A stretch of 64,000 nucleotides of DNA from Chloroflexota bacterium (GTDB lineage: Bacteria; Chloroflexota; Anaerolineae; Anaerolineales; Anaerolineaceae). Below, piece by piece: positions 1 to 8,765 of the stretch. The position numbers were made by a program, and so were the translations under genes. How positions within the stretch are numbered: the stretch's first letter is position 1; every line of letters begins with the position of its first letter. The notes below the pieces were generated by a model. The model had not been told where the DNA came from. It saw only the letters and a program-made list of their open reading frames with translations, and did not search any database. The DNA is taken from NCBI GenBank assembly GCA_021825925.1, contig JAKAFP010000006.1, positions 62,001 to 126,000 on the forward strand. Direction: 5' to 3'.

Positions 1-840
1 ATCACTGGTCAAAGTGAAGGTATCACCCACACGGCATTCCTTAACAGTCTTAAGCCCGGTGGCAACATAGCCAACATCACCTGCCAGCAGTTCATCAATC
101 ACGATCATTCCGGGGTGAAAAATTCCAATCTCAACCGGTTTAATATCCGTACCATTTGCCATCAAATGCAGCGTGCTGGTGGATTTGATGCTACCCTGCA
201 TGACACGGATGTAAGCCACCACCCCTTTGTAAGAATCATAATGGGAATCAAAGATCAAAGCCTGCAGTGGAGCATCCACTTTTCCTGTAGGTGCTGGTAT
301 CTGCTCTACAATGGCGTCCAGTACTTTTTCGATATTGAGACCCTCTTTGGCAGACACCCTCAAAATGGATTCTGCAGGAACCCCCATTAGCGCTTCAATC
401 TCTTCGGCAACCTCATCGGGTTGTGCAGATGCAAGATCAATTTTGTTGATCACTGGAATGATGGTCAGGTTCGAATCGAGCGCCAGGTAGAGGTTTGCCA
501 GGGTTTGCGCTTCAATACCCTGGGTTGCATCAACGATCAACAAGGCGCCTTCACACGCGTTAAGCGCCCGGCTAACCTCATAATTAAAATCCACATGTCC
601 TGGAGTATCAATAAGGTTTAGCTCATACTCCGTTCCTTTATATGGATATTTCATTCTGACTGCGGAGGCTTTGATGGTTACACCTTTTTCACGTTCCAGA
701 TCCATGGAATCCAGAACCTGCTCCATCATTTCGCGGTCAGAGACAGTGCCCGTAAGTTGCAGCATACGGTCAGCCAGTGTGGACTTTCCGTGGTCAACAT
801 GAGCGATAATACAGAAATTTCGGATCGTTTGCGAGGACAT
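1..840 (-). CDS. lepA: Elongation factor 4 (LepA), N-terminal 280 residues, cut by window edge
   Basis: This is a translational GTPase that acts on elongating ribosomes (back-translocation and ribosome biogenesis roles are known for the family). Reading the minus strand from the ATG at 840 gives the G1 motif AHVDHGKST, the LepA-type stretch [19 protein letters not shown], the G3 motif DTPGHVDF and the G4 motif NKID, followed by the start of the second domain. The SMDLEREKG version of switch I separates LepA from EF-G and TypA. The C-terminal half lies beyond position 1. It follows tlyA by 28 bases on the same strand. A TATACT hexamer at 852-857 (minus strand) could give it its own promoter. 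Confidence 0.93.
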   Translation of the reverse strand, partial: MSSQTIRNFCIIAHVDHGKSTLADRMLQLTGTVSDREMMEQVLDSMDLEREKGVTIKASAVRMKYPYKGTEYELNLIDTPGHVDFNYEVSRALNACEGALLIVDATQGIEAQTLANLYLALDSNLTIIPVINKIDLASAQPDEVAEEIEALMGVPAESILRVSAKEGLNIEKVLDAIVEQIPAPTGKVDAPLQALIFDSHYDSYKGVVAYIRVMQGSIKSTSTLHLMANGTDIKPVEIGIFHPGMIVIDELLAGDVGYVATGLKTVKECRVGDTFTLTSD

Positions 841-868
841 AATCGGAGTTTAGTATACCTTAATAGTT

Positions 869-1684
869 TTAATTGCTGGCGATTTCCTCGCCCTGTGATT
901 CAATTGGATAAAGCTTTTCCACCCATTCAGCCGCATTACTTTGACCGGTTGCCGGATAGCAAAGCAGTGTAAGAAATTCGATATTCCCCTTTGGCCCGGT
1001 CAAAGGGGATTGGATCAAACCCTTGATCTCGAACCCCTCTTGAACGGCAAAACTTAAAACTTGTTCCAAAATGCGTTGATGGATCAACCCATCGCGAATT
1101 ACACCCTCCCCCTTGGCGGCATCCTGTCTGCCCGCTTCGAACTGCGGTTTGATCAGCGCCACAACCTGTCCACCGGATTCTTCCAGCCATTTCTTTACGC
1201 TGGGTAGAAGTGTACGTAAAGAAATAAATGAAGCATCAATGGTAACCAGTTGAACGGGTTCACCAAAACCTTCCACATATCTGGCATTTGTTCGTTCCAT
1301 CACCACCACTTGAGGGTGATTTCGCAATTTCCAGTGTATGATGCCATAGCCGACGTCCACGGCAAAAACCTTGGCAGCGCCATGCTGCAGAAGACAGTCT
1401 GTGAATCCCCCGGTGCTGGAACCAATGTCAGCACAAACCAATCCATCCAGATGAAGCAAATCAAAAGACTCTAGAGCACCCAGCAGTTTTTCGCCGCCGC
1501 GCGACACAAATTGTGGAGGTTTATCCACCTCGATCAAATCCGTGCGATTGACCTTGGCGGCAACTTTCAAGATCACCTGTCCGTTGACCCTGGCTTGGCC
1601 TGCCATGATGATCCTTTGGGCAGAAGACCGGCTTTCGGCCAGTCCCAACTCTTCCATATATACATCCAAACGCAATTTTTCCAT
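869..1684 (-). CDS. tlyA: TlyA family rRNA (cytidine-2'-O)-methyltransferase
   Basis: 271 residues, the usual TlyA length. The first 60 or so form an S4 RNA-binding domain; the rest is a FtsJ-like Rossmann methyltransferase with the SAM-binding motif ADIGSSTGGFTDCLLQ near residues 85-100 and the following DVGYG. The family 2'-O-methylates cytidines in 16S and 23S rRNA (known from Mycobacterium); some members are annotated as hemolysins. It lies upstream of lepA on the same strand and diverges from the UbiA-type gene, with only 47 bases between the starts. No clear Shine-Dalgarno precedes the ATG. Confidence 0.9.
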   Translation of the reverse strand: MEKLRLDVYMEELGLAESRSSAQRIIMAGQARVNGQVILKVAAKVNRTDLIEVDKPPQFVSRGGEKLLGALESFDLLHLDGLVCADIGSSTGGFTDCLLQHGAAKVFAVDVGYGIIHWKLRNHPQVVVMERTNARYVEGFGEPVQLVTIDASFISLRTLLPSVKKWLEESGGQVVALIKPQFEAGRQDAAKGEGVIRDGLIHQRILEQVLSFAVQEGFEIKGLIQSPLTGPKGNIEFLTLLCYPATGQSNAAEWVEKLYPIESQGEEIASN

Positions 1685-1693
1685 GTTTTCAAT

Positions 1694-1725
1694 TTTACAT
1701 GGTAAAAACCAACTTGTGATATATT
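1694..1725 (+). promoter_or_regulatory. Candidate promoter giving a leaderless mRNA for the UbiA-type gene
   Basis: A TATATT hexamer at 1720-1725 ends six bases before the ATG at 1732, so transcription would start at or within a base or two of the start codon. A TTTACA at 1694-1699 is a weak -35 with a long 20-base spacer. No Shine-Dalgarno sequence precedes the ATG, which fits a leaderless message. Confidence 0.4.
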
Positions 1726-1731
1726 ATCCCT

Positions 1732-2604
1732 ATGCTCAAATACATTTTTAAGGCTATGCGCCCCCGCCAATGGACCAAGAACGCTTTCGTTCTTGCAGCC
1801 CTCGTCTTTGACCGGCAGTTGTTTCATATCCAATCGCTTGAAAGAACTCTACTGACGTTTGTGATCTTTTGTCTGGTTTCAAGCAGCGTGTATCTGATCA
1901 ACGATGTGATGGATATTGATTCTGACCGGCTTCATCCCGTCAAGAAAAATCGTCCCATAGCCTCAGGAAAAGTTCCTGTGAGTGTGGCAGTCATCACAAG
2001 TGTGATCCTTATCCTTGGCTCACTTGTTGGTGCATATTTCTTATCCATCGGATTATTGGCGATTGTAGCGGTTTATTTTGTATTAAATCTTGCCTATTCA
2101 AAATGGCTCAAACACATGCCGATCATTGATGTTCTCGTGATCGCGGCATGTTTTGTTTTGCGCGTCGCTGCCGGTGTTTCAGTCATCCAGGTCGAGCGTT
2201 TTTCACCCTGGTTATATGTCGTGACTACCCTATTCGCGTTGTATATAGGTTTTGGCAAACGTCGCGCTGAGTTAATGGTTTTGGTCCCTGAAAATGGTCA
2301 ATCACATCGCAAAGTGTTAAGCGGCTACTCCATTGAATTTGTTGATCAGCTGATCACCATTGTCAGTTCCACTACCATCATCGCATATTCGCTCTATACT
2401 TTTTCAGCGCCAAACCTGCCTACCAATCATGCGATGATGCTGACCATTCCTTTCGTGCTATATGGGATCTTTAGATATCTTTCCATAATGCAGATCAACA
2501 AAATGGGTGGAGAACCCGAAGAATTATTGTTGAAAGATCGCCCTCTTCAGATCACAATTGTGCTCTGGGCTATTTCAATTATGATCATCTTTTACCTCTT
2601 CTAG
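1732..2604 (+). CDS. Decaprenyl-phosphate phosphoribosyltransferase-like UbiA prenyltransferase
   Basis: 290 residues with eight or nine membrane segments. The N-terminus RPRQWTKN, the aspartate motif NDVMDIDSDRLHP and the later GEPEELLLKDRPLQ closely resemble mycobacterial Rv3806c, which moves 5-phosphoribose from PRPP onto decaprenyl phosphate at the membrane to make the precursor of decaprenyl-phosphoryl arabinose or ribose. The family is known; the lipid and sugar used here are inferred. Mevalonate kinase follows eight bases after its stop and isopentenyl phosphate kinase comes next, so polyprenyl supply and polyprenyl-linked sugar synthesis may be transcribed together. Another aromatic or lipid prenyltransferase activity cannot be excluded, but the RPRQW and GEPE motifs argue for this subgroup. 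Confidence 0.85.
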   Translation: MLKYIFKAMRPRQWTKNAFVLAALVFDRQLFHIQSLERTLLTFVIFCLVSSSVYLINDVMDIDSDRLHPVKKNRPIASGKVPVSVAVITSVILILGSLVGAYFLSIGLLAIVAVYFVLNLAYSKWLKHMPIIDVLVIAACFVLRVAAGVSVIQVERFSPWLYVVTTLFALYIGFGKRRAELMVLVPENGQSHRKVLSGYSIEFVDQLITIVSSTTIIAYSLYTFSAPNLPTNHAMMLTIPFVLYGIFRYLSIMQINKMGGEPEELLLKDRPLQITIVLWAISIMIIFYLF

Positions 2605-2612
2605 AGTCAATC

Positions 2613-3572
2613 ATGCCGGCAATTTCATGCTCAGCCCCGGGCAAGGTCATCTTATGCGGTGAACATGCGGTGGTTTATCAAAAACCCGCCATTGCCATTC
2701 CAGTATTTGAGGGTTCCACAAAATGTTCCATCGTCGCCAAACCAACAGCGCCTCATGATGAAACTATGATCATTGCTCCAAATATTGCTCTAAAATGTCA
2801 ATTGCGTTGTTTGGTCGAAAATCACCCCATTCGTACCGCGGTAAACCTGGTCTTACAAAAACTGAGCCTGGATCACCTGCCAGTTTGCGAAATTCGTATT
2901 CAATCCACCTTGCCAACTGCTGCCGGTCTCGGATCCAGCGCTTCCACTTCAGTAGCCCTCATCCGCGCCCTTTCCACTTTTCTGGGGCGCTCACTATCAG
3001 ATGAAGAAGTAAACTCACTCGCTTTTGAGATCGAGAAGATCCATCACGGTACGCCTTCAGGTATTGACAATACAGTAATCACCTATGCGAAGACGTTGTT
3101 CTTTATTAAAGCGCGAGCCTCTGAATTCATCCTGCCGGGAGAACCCCTAACCCTGGTGATCGCCGACACAGGCATCAAGGGTTCGACCTCAAAAGCAGTC
3201 GCTGATGTTAAGTTAGGGTTTAATACCGAACCTGAAAAATTCGGAATGCTTATTAACCAAATTGGCGAACTCGTTTATTCATCAAAGGATTTTTTGATCA
3301 ACGGTGACCTTCGGTCGTTGGGCAATAATCTCACAAAGAACCATGAATTGCTGCGAGAAATGGGTGTTTCATGCGATAAACTGGATCTACTCGTTGATGA
3401 CGCGTTGAGTCACGGTGCACTGGGAGCAAAACTTTCAGGTGGAGGTCAGGGTGGCATTATGATTGCACTCGTTGAATCAGATCAAGCCGAATCAGTGGCC
3501 TCTGCTTTAAGATCAAAAGGCGCTGTGAATACCATCATTACCCATGTACCAGCCAAAGGACAAACGGGATGA
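2613..3572 (+). CDS. mvk: Mevalonate kinase
   Basis: 319 residues of the GHMP kinase fold. Visible motifs are the N-terminal SAPGKVILCGEHAVVY, the ATP-binding loop LPTAAGLGSSAS near residue 103, the HHGTPSGIDN segment containing the catalytic Asp, and the C-terminal KLSGGGQGG. It phosphorylates mevalonate to mevalonate 5-phosphate in the cytoplasm. Its stop codon overlaps the start of isopentenyl phosphate kinase by four bases, implying coupled translation. This pairing indicates the alternative mevalonate route via isopentenyl phosphate known from archaea and Roseiflexus. The phosphomevalonate decarboxylase that would complete it is not in the window. No obvious Shine-Dalgarno precedes the ATG. 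Confidence 0.92.
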   Translation: MPAISCSAPGKVILCGEHAVVYQKPAIAIPVFEGSTKCSIVAKPTAPHDETMIIAPNIALKCQLRCLVENHPIRTAVNLVLQKLSLDHLPVCEIRIQSTLPTAAGLGSSASTSVALIRALSTFLGRSLSDEEVNSLAFEIEKIHHGTPSGIDNTVITYAKTLFFIKARASEFILPGEPLTLVIADTGIKGSTSKAVADVKLGFNTEPEKFGMLINQIGELVYSSKDFLINGDLRSLGNNLTKNHELLREMGVSCDKLDLLVDDALSHGALGAKLSGGGQGGIMIALVESDQAESVASALRSKGAVNTIITHVPAKGQTG

Positions 3573-4375
3573 CCACGTTATTGTTTCTAAAGCTCGGTGG
3601 ATCCGTCATTACTCATAAAGATCAGACCAACTCCGCTGATCTTGAAAAAATCAAAGCCATAACCCTGGGTATCAAAAAAGCCATGGATCTGGACCCCACC
3701 CTTCAACTCCTCATTGGTCATGGGTCAGGGTCCTTTGGACATCACGCCGCCAGGAAATACGGCACACGAAATGGCGTCACCTCTCAAGAAGGCTGGACTG
3801 GATTTGCCGAAGTGGCGCTGCGCGCCCGGGATCTAAACCAGATTGTGATGGAGAAATTGGTCAGTGGTGGTTTAAATGCTGTATCAATCTCGCCTTTTTC
3901 AAGTATACAAACCGATAACAATCAAATAACCTCCTGGGACACTTCGATCATTTCTGATTGCCTCTCTAAGCACTTAATACCGGTTATTTATGGAGATGTA
4001 ATTCTTGATCGCCATTTGGGGGGGACCATTCTTTCAACTGAAGAACTTTTCGCCTATTTGGCCCCACGTCTCCAACCACAAAAAATCCTGCTTGCCGGTT
4101 TGGAAGAAGGGGTATGGAAAGACTTTCCAAAGAACACTGAATTGATCAAAGAAATTCATCCGCATGACTTTAGTCTCATTCCCGCAGCGATCAAGGGCTC
4201 CGATAGCCCTGATGTAACCGGAGGCATGTACTCGAAAGTGCAATCCATGATTTCTTTGGTTAAACAGGTTCCATCGCTTGAAGTACAAATTTTTTCGGCT
4301 AATACTACAGGCAATATTCTCAAAGTTTTAACTGGTGAACAAACTGGCACAATTATTAGAAATCCGAAAGGATGA
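3569..4375 (+). CDS. ipk: Isopentenyl phosphate kinase (amino-acid kinase family)
   Basis: 268 residues. The start LFLKLGGSVITHKD and the LLIGHGSGSFGHHAARKYG segment carry the glycine-rich loop and the His expected in isopentenyl phosphate kinases, which convert isopentenyl phosphate to isopentenyl diphosphate with ATP. Fosfomycin kinase FomA is a relative, but the context (directly overlapping mevalonate kinase) supports the isoprenoid role. The C-terminal DVTGGMYSKVQ is also typical of the family. It is followed four bases later by the dNTP hydrolase gene, whose Shine-Dalgarno AAAGGATGA overlaps its stop. Confidence 0.9.
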   Translation: MTTLLFLKLGGSVITHKDQTNSADLEKIKAITLGIKKAMDLDPTLQLLIGHGSGSFGHHAARKYGTRNGVTSQEGWTGFAEVALRARDLNQIVMEKLVSGGLNAVSISPFSSIQTDNNQITSWDTSIISDCLSKHLIPVIYGDVILDRHLGGTILSTEELFAYLAPRLQPQKILLAGLEEGVWKDFPKNTELIKEIHPHDFSLIPAAIKGSDSPDVTGGMYSKVQSMISLVKQVPSLEVQIFSANTTGNILKVLTGEQTGTIIRNPKG

Positions 4376-4378
4376 AGC

Positions 4379-5530
4379 ATGATATATAACCGCGAATATC
4401 AGGAGTCCATCGAAGACAAAATTCTTGCTCCTTATGCCATTCATTCAAAGAATTCAAGGGGTAGAAAGTACCCCGAATCCGAACCGGATTATCGGACCTG
4501 TTTTCAAAGGGATCGTGATCGTGTTCTGCACACCACTGCCTTCCGCAGGCTTGAATACAAAACTCAGGTGTTTATCAATTATGAAGGCGATTATTACCGC
4601 ACCCGTTTGACCCATACCCTTGAAGTAACCCAAATTGGTCGCACATTGGCAAGAGCACTCGGCGCCAGTGAAGACCTGGTTGAAGTCATCTGCATGGCGC
4701 ATGACATGGGGCATCCCCCATTTGGACATTCAGGTGAATCCACACTTAACCATCTCATGCAAGGCTTTGGTGGATTTAATCACAATCATCATTCCTACCG
4801 CATCGTAACCGAAATTGAAAGGCGTTATCCGGATTTCCCAGGCTTGAACCTGTCATGGGAAGTTCTCGAAGGCATGGTCAAACATGAGACGGAATATGAT
4901 AAAACTGATGCTCTTGAATACGATCCCTCATTGCGCGGTAATCTTGAAGCCCAAATAACCAATGTGGCCGATGAACTTGCTTATACCTCCCACGACCTGG
5001 ATGACGGACTGCGCTCTGGCATTATCACCCCCGATATGCTGAAAGGCATTGAGTTATGGGAATTGGTTGCCTCAAAACACCTCAACCGGGAGTGCAATTT
5101 GGATGACCTCACCAGACATATGATCATTCGCGACCTCACAGGGTTGCAGGTCACCAGCATGATCAAAACTTCTGCAGAAAGAATTTCTAAAAGCAAAGTT
5201 CAAACGGCGAAGGAACTTCAGTCCCTTGATTACAACGTGGTCGGTTTTGATGATGAAATGAAAAGCCTGAACCGCATTTTAAAAGATTTTCTATTTAAAA
5301 ACATGTATCATCAATACCGGGTGGTTCGCATGCATAAAAAGGCAGAAAGGATCCTTTCTGAACTTTTCAATGCTTATGCCAACGAACCGAGCATGCTGCC
5401 CTTGCAGTTCCAAAATCTGATCGAAGAAAAAGGCAAGGAACGCACAATATGCGATTATCTCGCCGGTATGACCGACCGTTTTGCCGTGGACGAGTACGCC
5501 AAACTTTTTGACCCTTCCCTGTTACCCTAA
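4379..5530 (+). CDS. dgt: dGTPase-like dNTP triphosphohydrolase (HD domain)
   Basis: 383 residues. The N-terminal DYRTCFQRDRDRVLHTTAFRRLEYKTQVF and the metal-binding HD-domain residues (RLTHTLEV, then MAHDMGHPPFGHSGE) are typical of the Dgt family, which cleaves dNTPs to the nucleoside plus triphosphate. This length matches the shorter dGTPase type 2 subgroup rather than E. coli Dgt (about 505 residues), so substrate range may be broader than dGTP. It sits in the same run of plus-strand genes as the isoprenoid kinases and greA with no functional link evident from sequence. Confidence 0.9.
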   Translation: MIYNREYQESIEDKILAPYAIHSKNSRGRKYPESEPDYRTCFQRDRDRVLHTTAFRRLEYKTQVFINYEGDYYRTRLTHTLEVTQIGRTLARALGASEDLVEVICMAHDMGHPPFGHSGESTLNHLMQGFGGFNHNHHSYRIVTEIERRYPDFPGLNLSWEVLEGMVKHETEYDKTDALEYDPSLRGNLEAQITNVADELAYTSHDLDDGLRSGIITPDMLKGIELWELVASKHLNRECNLDDLTRHMIIRDLTGLQVTSMIKTSAERISKSKVQTAKELQSLDYNVVGFDDEMKSLNRILKDFLFKNMYHQYRVVRMHKKAERILSELFNAYANEPSMLPLQFQNLIEEKGKERTICDYLAGMTDRFAVDEYAKLFDPSLLP

Positions 5531-5572
5531 GGCGCATTAGAATTAAATACAGCTTACAGAATTGGAGAATTA

Positions 5573-6040
5573 ATGAACAAAGTATCATATTTGACCGAAG
5601 AAGGTCGCAAGAAACTTCAAGCGGAATTGGAAAATTTATCAGGACCCGTCAGGCACGAACTCTCCGTCCGTCTTCGATCAGCCATTCAAATGGGTGACTT
5701 GTCAGAAAATGCAGATTATAAACAAGCCAAAGAAGATCAGGGTTTTCTTGAAGGACGCATTCAAGAGCTGATCCAAATTCTCGGCAATGTGGTCATTATC
5801 CAGGAAAACGATGCACCCAAAGACACCGTTCAAATTGGTTCTAAGGTCACCATTCAAGAAACAGGCGAAGACAAGGAAACCTATCTATTAGTAGGACCTC
5901 AAGAGGCCGACCCTGCCAAGGGTAGGATTTCTTACAGCTCACCCATCGGAGAAGCCGTTCTCAACCATAAAATCGGCGAAACAGTCACTGCAAATACTCC
6001 CGCCGGACCGATCAATTTCAAGATTCTGGAAATCCAGTAA
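5573..6040 (+). CDS. greA: Transcription elongation factor GreA
   Basis: 155 residues: an N-terminal coiled coil (about 1-75, including LRSAIQMGDLSENADYKQAKEDQ with the acidic tip residues) and a C-terminal FKBP-like domain (DTVQIGSKVTI to the end). GreA stimulates cleavage of backtracked RNA by RNA polymerase. A good Shine-Dalgarno (GGAG, seven bases before the ATG) marks the start. It is the last gene of the plus-strand run and is followed by a clear intrinsic terminator. Confidence 0.96.
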   Translation: MNKVSYLTEEGRKKLQAELENLSGPVRHELSVRLRSAIQMGDLSENADYKQAKEDQGFLEGRIQELIQILGNVVIIQENDAPKDTVQIGSKVTIQETGEDKETYLLVGPQEADPAKGRISYSSPIGEAVLNHKIGETVTANTPAGPINFKILEIQ

Positions 6041-6074
6041 AAAAGTTAGGTAAATCAATTAATGTAGTAACCAT

Positions 6075-6100
6075 AATGTGCTTGCGAGAGCACATTTTTC
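6075..6100 (+). terminator. Intrinsic terminator after greA
   Basis: A perfect 8-bp stem (6075-6082 with 6089-6096, AATGTGCT/AGCACATT), a 6-base loop and a short T tract follow the greA stop by 34 bases. Confidence 0.85.
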
Positions 6101-6177
6101 TTTAAATACTAAAAAAGCTGATCCAATTACTAAAAATAAGGCATAATTAATTTAAATAGTAAAGGAAAAGGATTCTT

Positions 6178-8724
6178 ATGGCTGAAAATTCAAGAATTAC
6201 CGAAAGTCAGGAACCTTATTGGAGTTTTACTCAAGAGCAATTATTTCAGAACCTTGATTCTGAATTTGCCGGATTACATACAAATGAAGCGTTAACCCGA
6301 GCACAAAGATCAGGCAAGAATTCTCTCGAAACGCATAAACAATCAACCCCGCTAAACCTGCTATTGAATCAATTTAAAAGTCCAATTGTCTTGATATTGA
6401 TACTGGCAACCATAATCTCAGCGTTTGTCCAAGACTGGACCGATGCCATCATCATCCTGGCGATCGTGATTGGAAGTGCGCTGCTCAGTTTTTTCCAGGA
6501 ATATAGCGCCAACAATGCCGTAAATGAATTGAAAGCAAAAATAAATGTAAAAGCCTCCGTTTTGCGGGATGGAAAAGAAATTCAGCTGCCGGTTGAAGAT
6601 ATTGTCCCTGGTGACATTGTTAAACTTTCCGCGGGGAGTCTCATCCCAGCAGACGGTGTCATGCTTGAGGCGAACGACTTTTTTGTGAATCAAGCTGCAT
6701 TAACCGGAGAAACCTTTCCGGTTGAAAAAACACCTGGAGCCCTGTCCGTAGACTTGTCTTTGGCAGATCGAAAGAATTGCATCTACATGGGAACCAACGT
6801 CCGCAGTGGAAGCGGTACAGCCATCATCGTCAATACAGGCACAAAGTCGGTTTTTGGTCAGATCTCCAAACGACTGACCCTTCGCCCACCCGAAACTGAA
6901 TTTGAACGAGGAATTCGCAAACTTGGATTCTTGTTAACCGAGGTGATGTTCGTATTGGTTATCGGAATATTCGCCGTCAATGTGATTTTTCAAAAACCAG
7001 TTTTGGATTCCTTGTTATTCTCAATTGCCCTGGCAGTCGGGCTTACCCCGCAGTTGCTTCCAGCTATTATCAACATCAATTTGGCCAAAGGTGCCAAAGA
7101 CATGGCCAGGCAGGGAGTGATCGTCCGAAGACTGTCAGCAATTGAAAACTTTGGCAGCATGGATATTCTCTGCACCGACAAAACAGGTACACTCACCTTG
7201 GGTGTGGTCAGTCTGGATCACGGCCACGATGCACTTGGCGACGAATCCGATCACGTAAAAAGGTTGGGTTGGTTAAACTCCCATTTTCAAACAGGTCTCG
7301 ATAATCCATTGGACGAAGCCATTATTGCATCAATAAATGAAACCGAAGACGGTGCTGAAAAAATTGATGAGATCCCTTATGATTTTTTCAGAAAACGCTT
7401 GAGCATCGTGGTGCGAGAAAAGAATGTCACAACTCTGATCTGCAAAGGTGCGCTCGAAAAAATCCTTGAACAATGCACCCGGGTACATCTGAACAATAAA
7501 ATCGAGCCATTGGACCATGAAAGGTTGACTTCAATACATCAGCAATATGCAGATTGGAGCGAACAGGGATACCGTGTTTTGGGTCTGGCAACGCGTGATT
7601 TGGCGGGTTCTGGTTGTTGTACAAAGGAAGATGAGAAAGACCTCGTTTTTGAGGGATACCTGCTTTTCTTTGACCCTCCCAAACCCGACGTCAAAGAAAC
7701 CATACTCAGATTGAAACAAAGAGGGGTCAGTCTCAAGATCATCACGGGCGATAACAAACTTGTTGCCAGTCATATTGCCAGTACCATCGGCCTTGAGTCT
7801 GTCACCATCATGACCGGCTCCGAAATGGAAAAATTAAGCGATGAGGCTTTATGGCACGCTGCGGAAAAAACTGATATTTTTGCCGAAGTGGACCCCAATG
7901 AAAAAGAACGCATCATCCTCGCACTCAAAAAAACCAATCATGTTGTTGGCTATATGGGCGATGGGATCAATGATGCATCCTCATTGCATAGCGCGGATGT
8001 TGGAATTTCAGTTGAAAACGCGGTGGATGTAGCCAAGGAGGCTGCTGATTTCGTCTTGTTGAAACAAGATTTGGCTGTTTTGGAACAGGGTATTTTGGAA
8101 GGCCGCCGCACCTTTGCCAACACTCTGAAATATGTCTTTATGGCAGTCAGTGCCAACTTTGGAAACATGTTTAGTGTCGCCGGCGCTTCACTATTTCTTC
8201 CCTTCCTCCCTCTTCTTCCAAAACAGATTTTGTTGATCAATTTCATGACCGACCTGCCCGAAATGACCATCGCAAGCGACAATGTGGATAACGTTTACAT
8301 TGAAAAACCCCATCGCTGGGATGTCAATTTCATCCGCCGTTTCATGTTGGTTTTCGGTACATTGAGTTCCGTATTCGATTTTGCTACCTTCGGTGTGCTA
8401 TTGTGGGCTTTAAAAGCCACCCAGACACAATTCCACACGGGTTGGTTTATTGAATCCATTTTATCGGCTTCTTTTGTGGTTTTTGCCATTCGCACACGAT
8501 TGTCGCTAGGTAAGAGTCAGCCCAGCAAACCTATGCTGCTGGTGACCATTCTGGTTGCAATTACGACAATATTGATCCCCATATCTCCTTTCGCAAAGAT
8601 ATTGGGATTGACCCCTTTGCCGATCAAGTATTTGGCTATCATTATTGGACTGGTTCTTGTCTACCTGTTTTCAGCGGAAGCACTTAAAAAGTGGTTTTAC
8701 CGCTCTCTAAAAAATCATGATTGA
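6178..8724 (+). CDS. mgtA: Magnesium-translocating P-type ATPase (MgtA/MgtB type)
   Basis: 848 residues, a full-length P-type ATPase of the IIIB class. Visible: N-terminal cation-ATPase domain, the actuator TGE loop (AALTGETFPVEK, near 180), phosphorylation motif DKTGTLT near residue 332, WLNSHFQTGLDNPLD and the CKGALEKILEQC nucleotide-binding segment, GYMGDGINDASSLHSADVGISV hinge, and C-terminal membrane helices. The WLNSHFQTG and DPPKPD segments and the SDNVDNVYIEKPHRW region match MgtA rather than calcium pumps. It should import Mg2+ across the cytoplasmic membrane. The AT-rich 137-base leader after greA could hold a control element, but I could not resolve one. The next gene begins 42 bases downstream. 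Confidence 0.88.
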   Translation: MAENSRITESQEPYWSFTQEQLFQNLDSEFAGLHTNEALTRAQRSGKNSLETHKQSTPLNLLLNQFKSPIVLILILATIISAFVQDWTDAIIILAIVIGSALLSFFQEYSANNAVNELKAKINVKASVLRDGKEIQLPVEDIVPGDIVKLSAGSLIPADGVMLEANDFFVNQAALTGETFPVEKTPGALSVDLSLADRKNCIYMGTNVRSGSGTAIIVNTGTKSVFGQISKRLTLRPPETEFERGIRKLGFLLTEVMFVLVIGIFAVNVIFQKPVLDSLLFSIALAVGLTPQLLPAIININLAKGAKDMARQGVIVRRLSAIENFGSMDILCTDKTGTLTLGVVSLDHGHDALGDESDHVKRLGWLNSHFQTGLDNPLDEAIIASINETEDGAEKIDEIPYDFFRKRLSIVVREKNVTTLICKGALEKILEQCTRVHLNNKIEPLDHERLTSIHQQYADWSEQGYRVLGLATRDLAGSGCCTKEDEKDLVFEGYLLFFDPPKPDVKETILRLKQRGVSLKIITGDNKLVASHIASTIGLESVTIMTGSEMEKLSDEALWHAAEKTDIFAEVDPNEKERIILALKKTNHVVGYMGDGINDASSLHSADVGISVENAVDVAKEAADFVLLKQDLAVLEQGILEGRRTFANTLKYVFMAVSANFGNMFSVAGASLFLPFLPLLPKQILLINFMTDLPEMTIASDNVDNVYIEKPHRWDVNFIRRFMLVFGTLSSVFDFATFGVLLWALKATQTQFHTGWFIESILSASFVVFAIRTRLSLGKSQPSKPMLLVTILVAITTILIPISPFAKILGLTPLPIKYLAIIIGLVLVYLFSAEALKKWFYRSLKNHD

Positions 8725-8765
8725 AAAAGGATCTTGCCAATTTTTATCATTGGAGCAAAAATGAT

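Noticed and set aside
936..1190. 84-codon minus-strand ORF inside tlyA
   Set aside because: It is a shadow frame of tlyA with no independent start signal.
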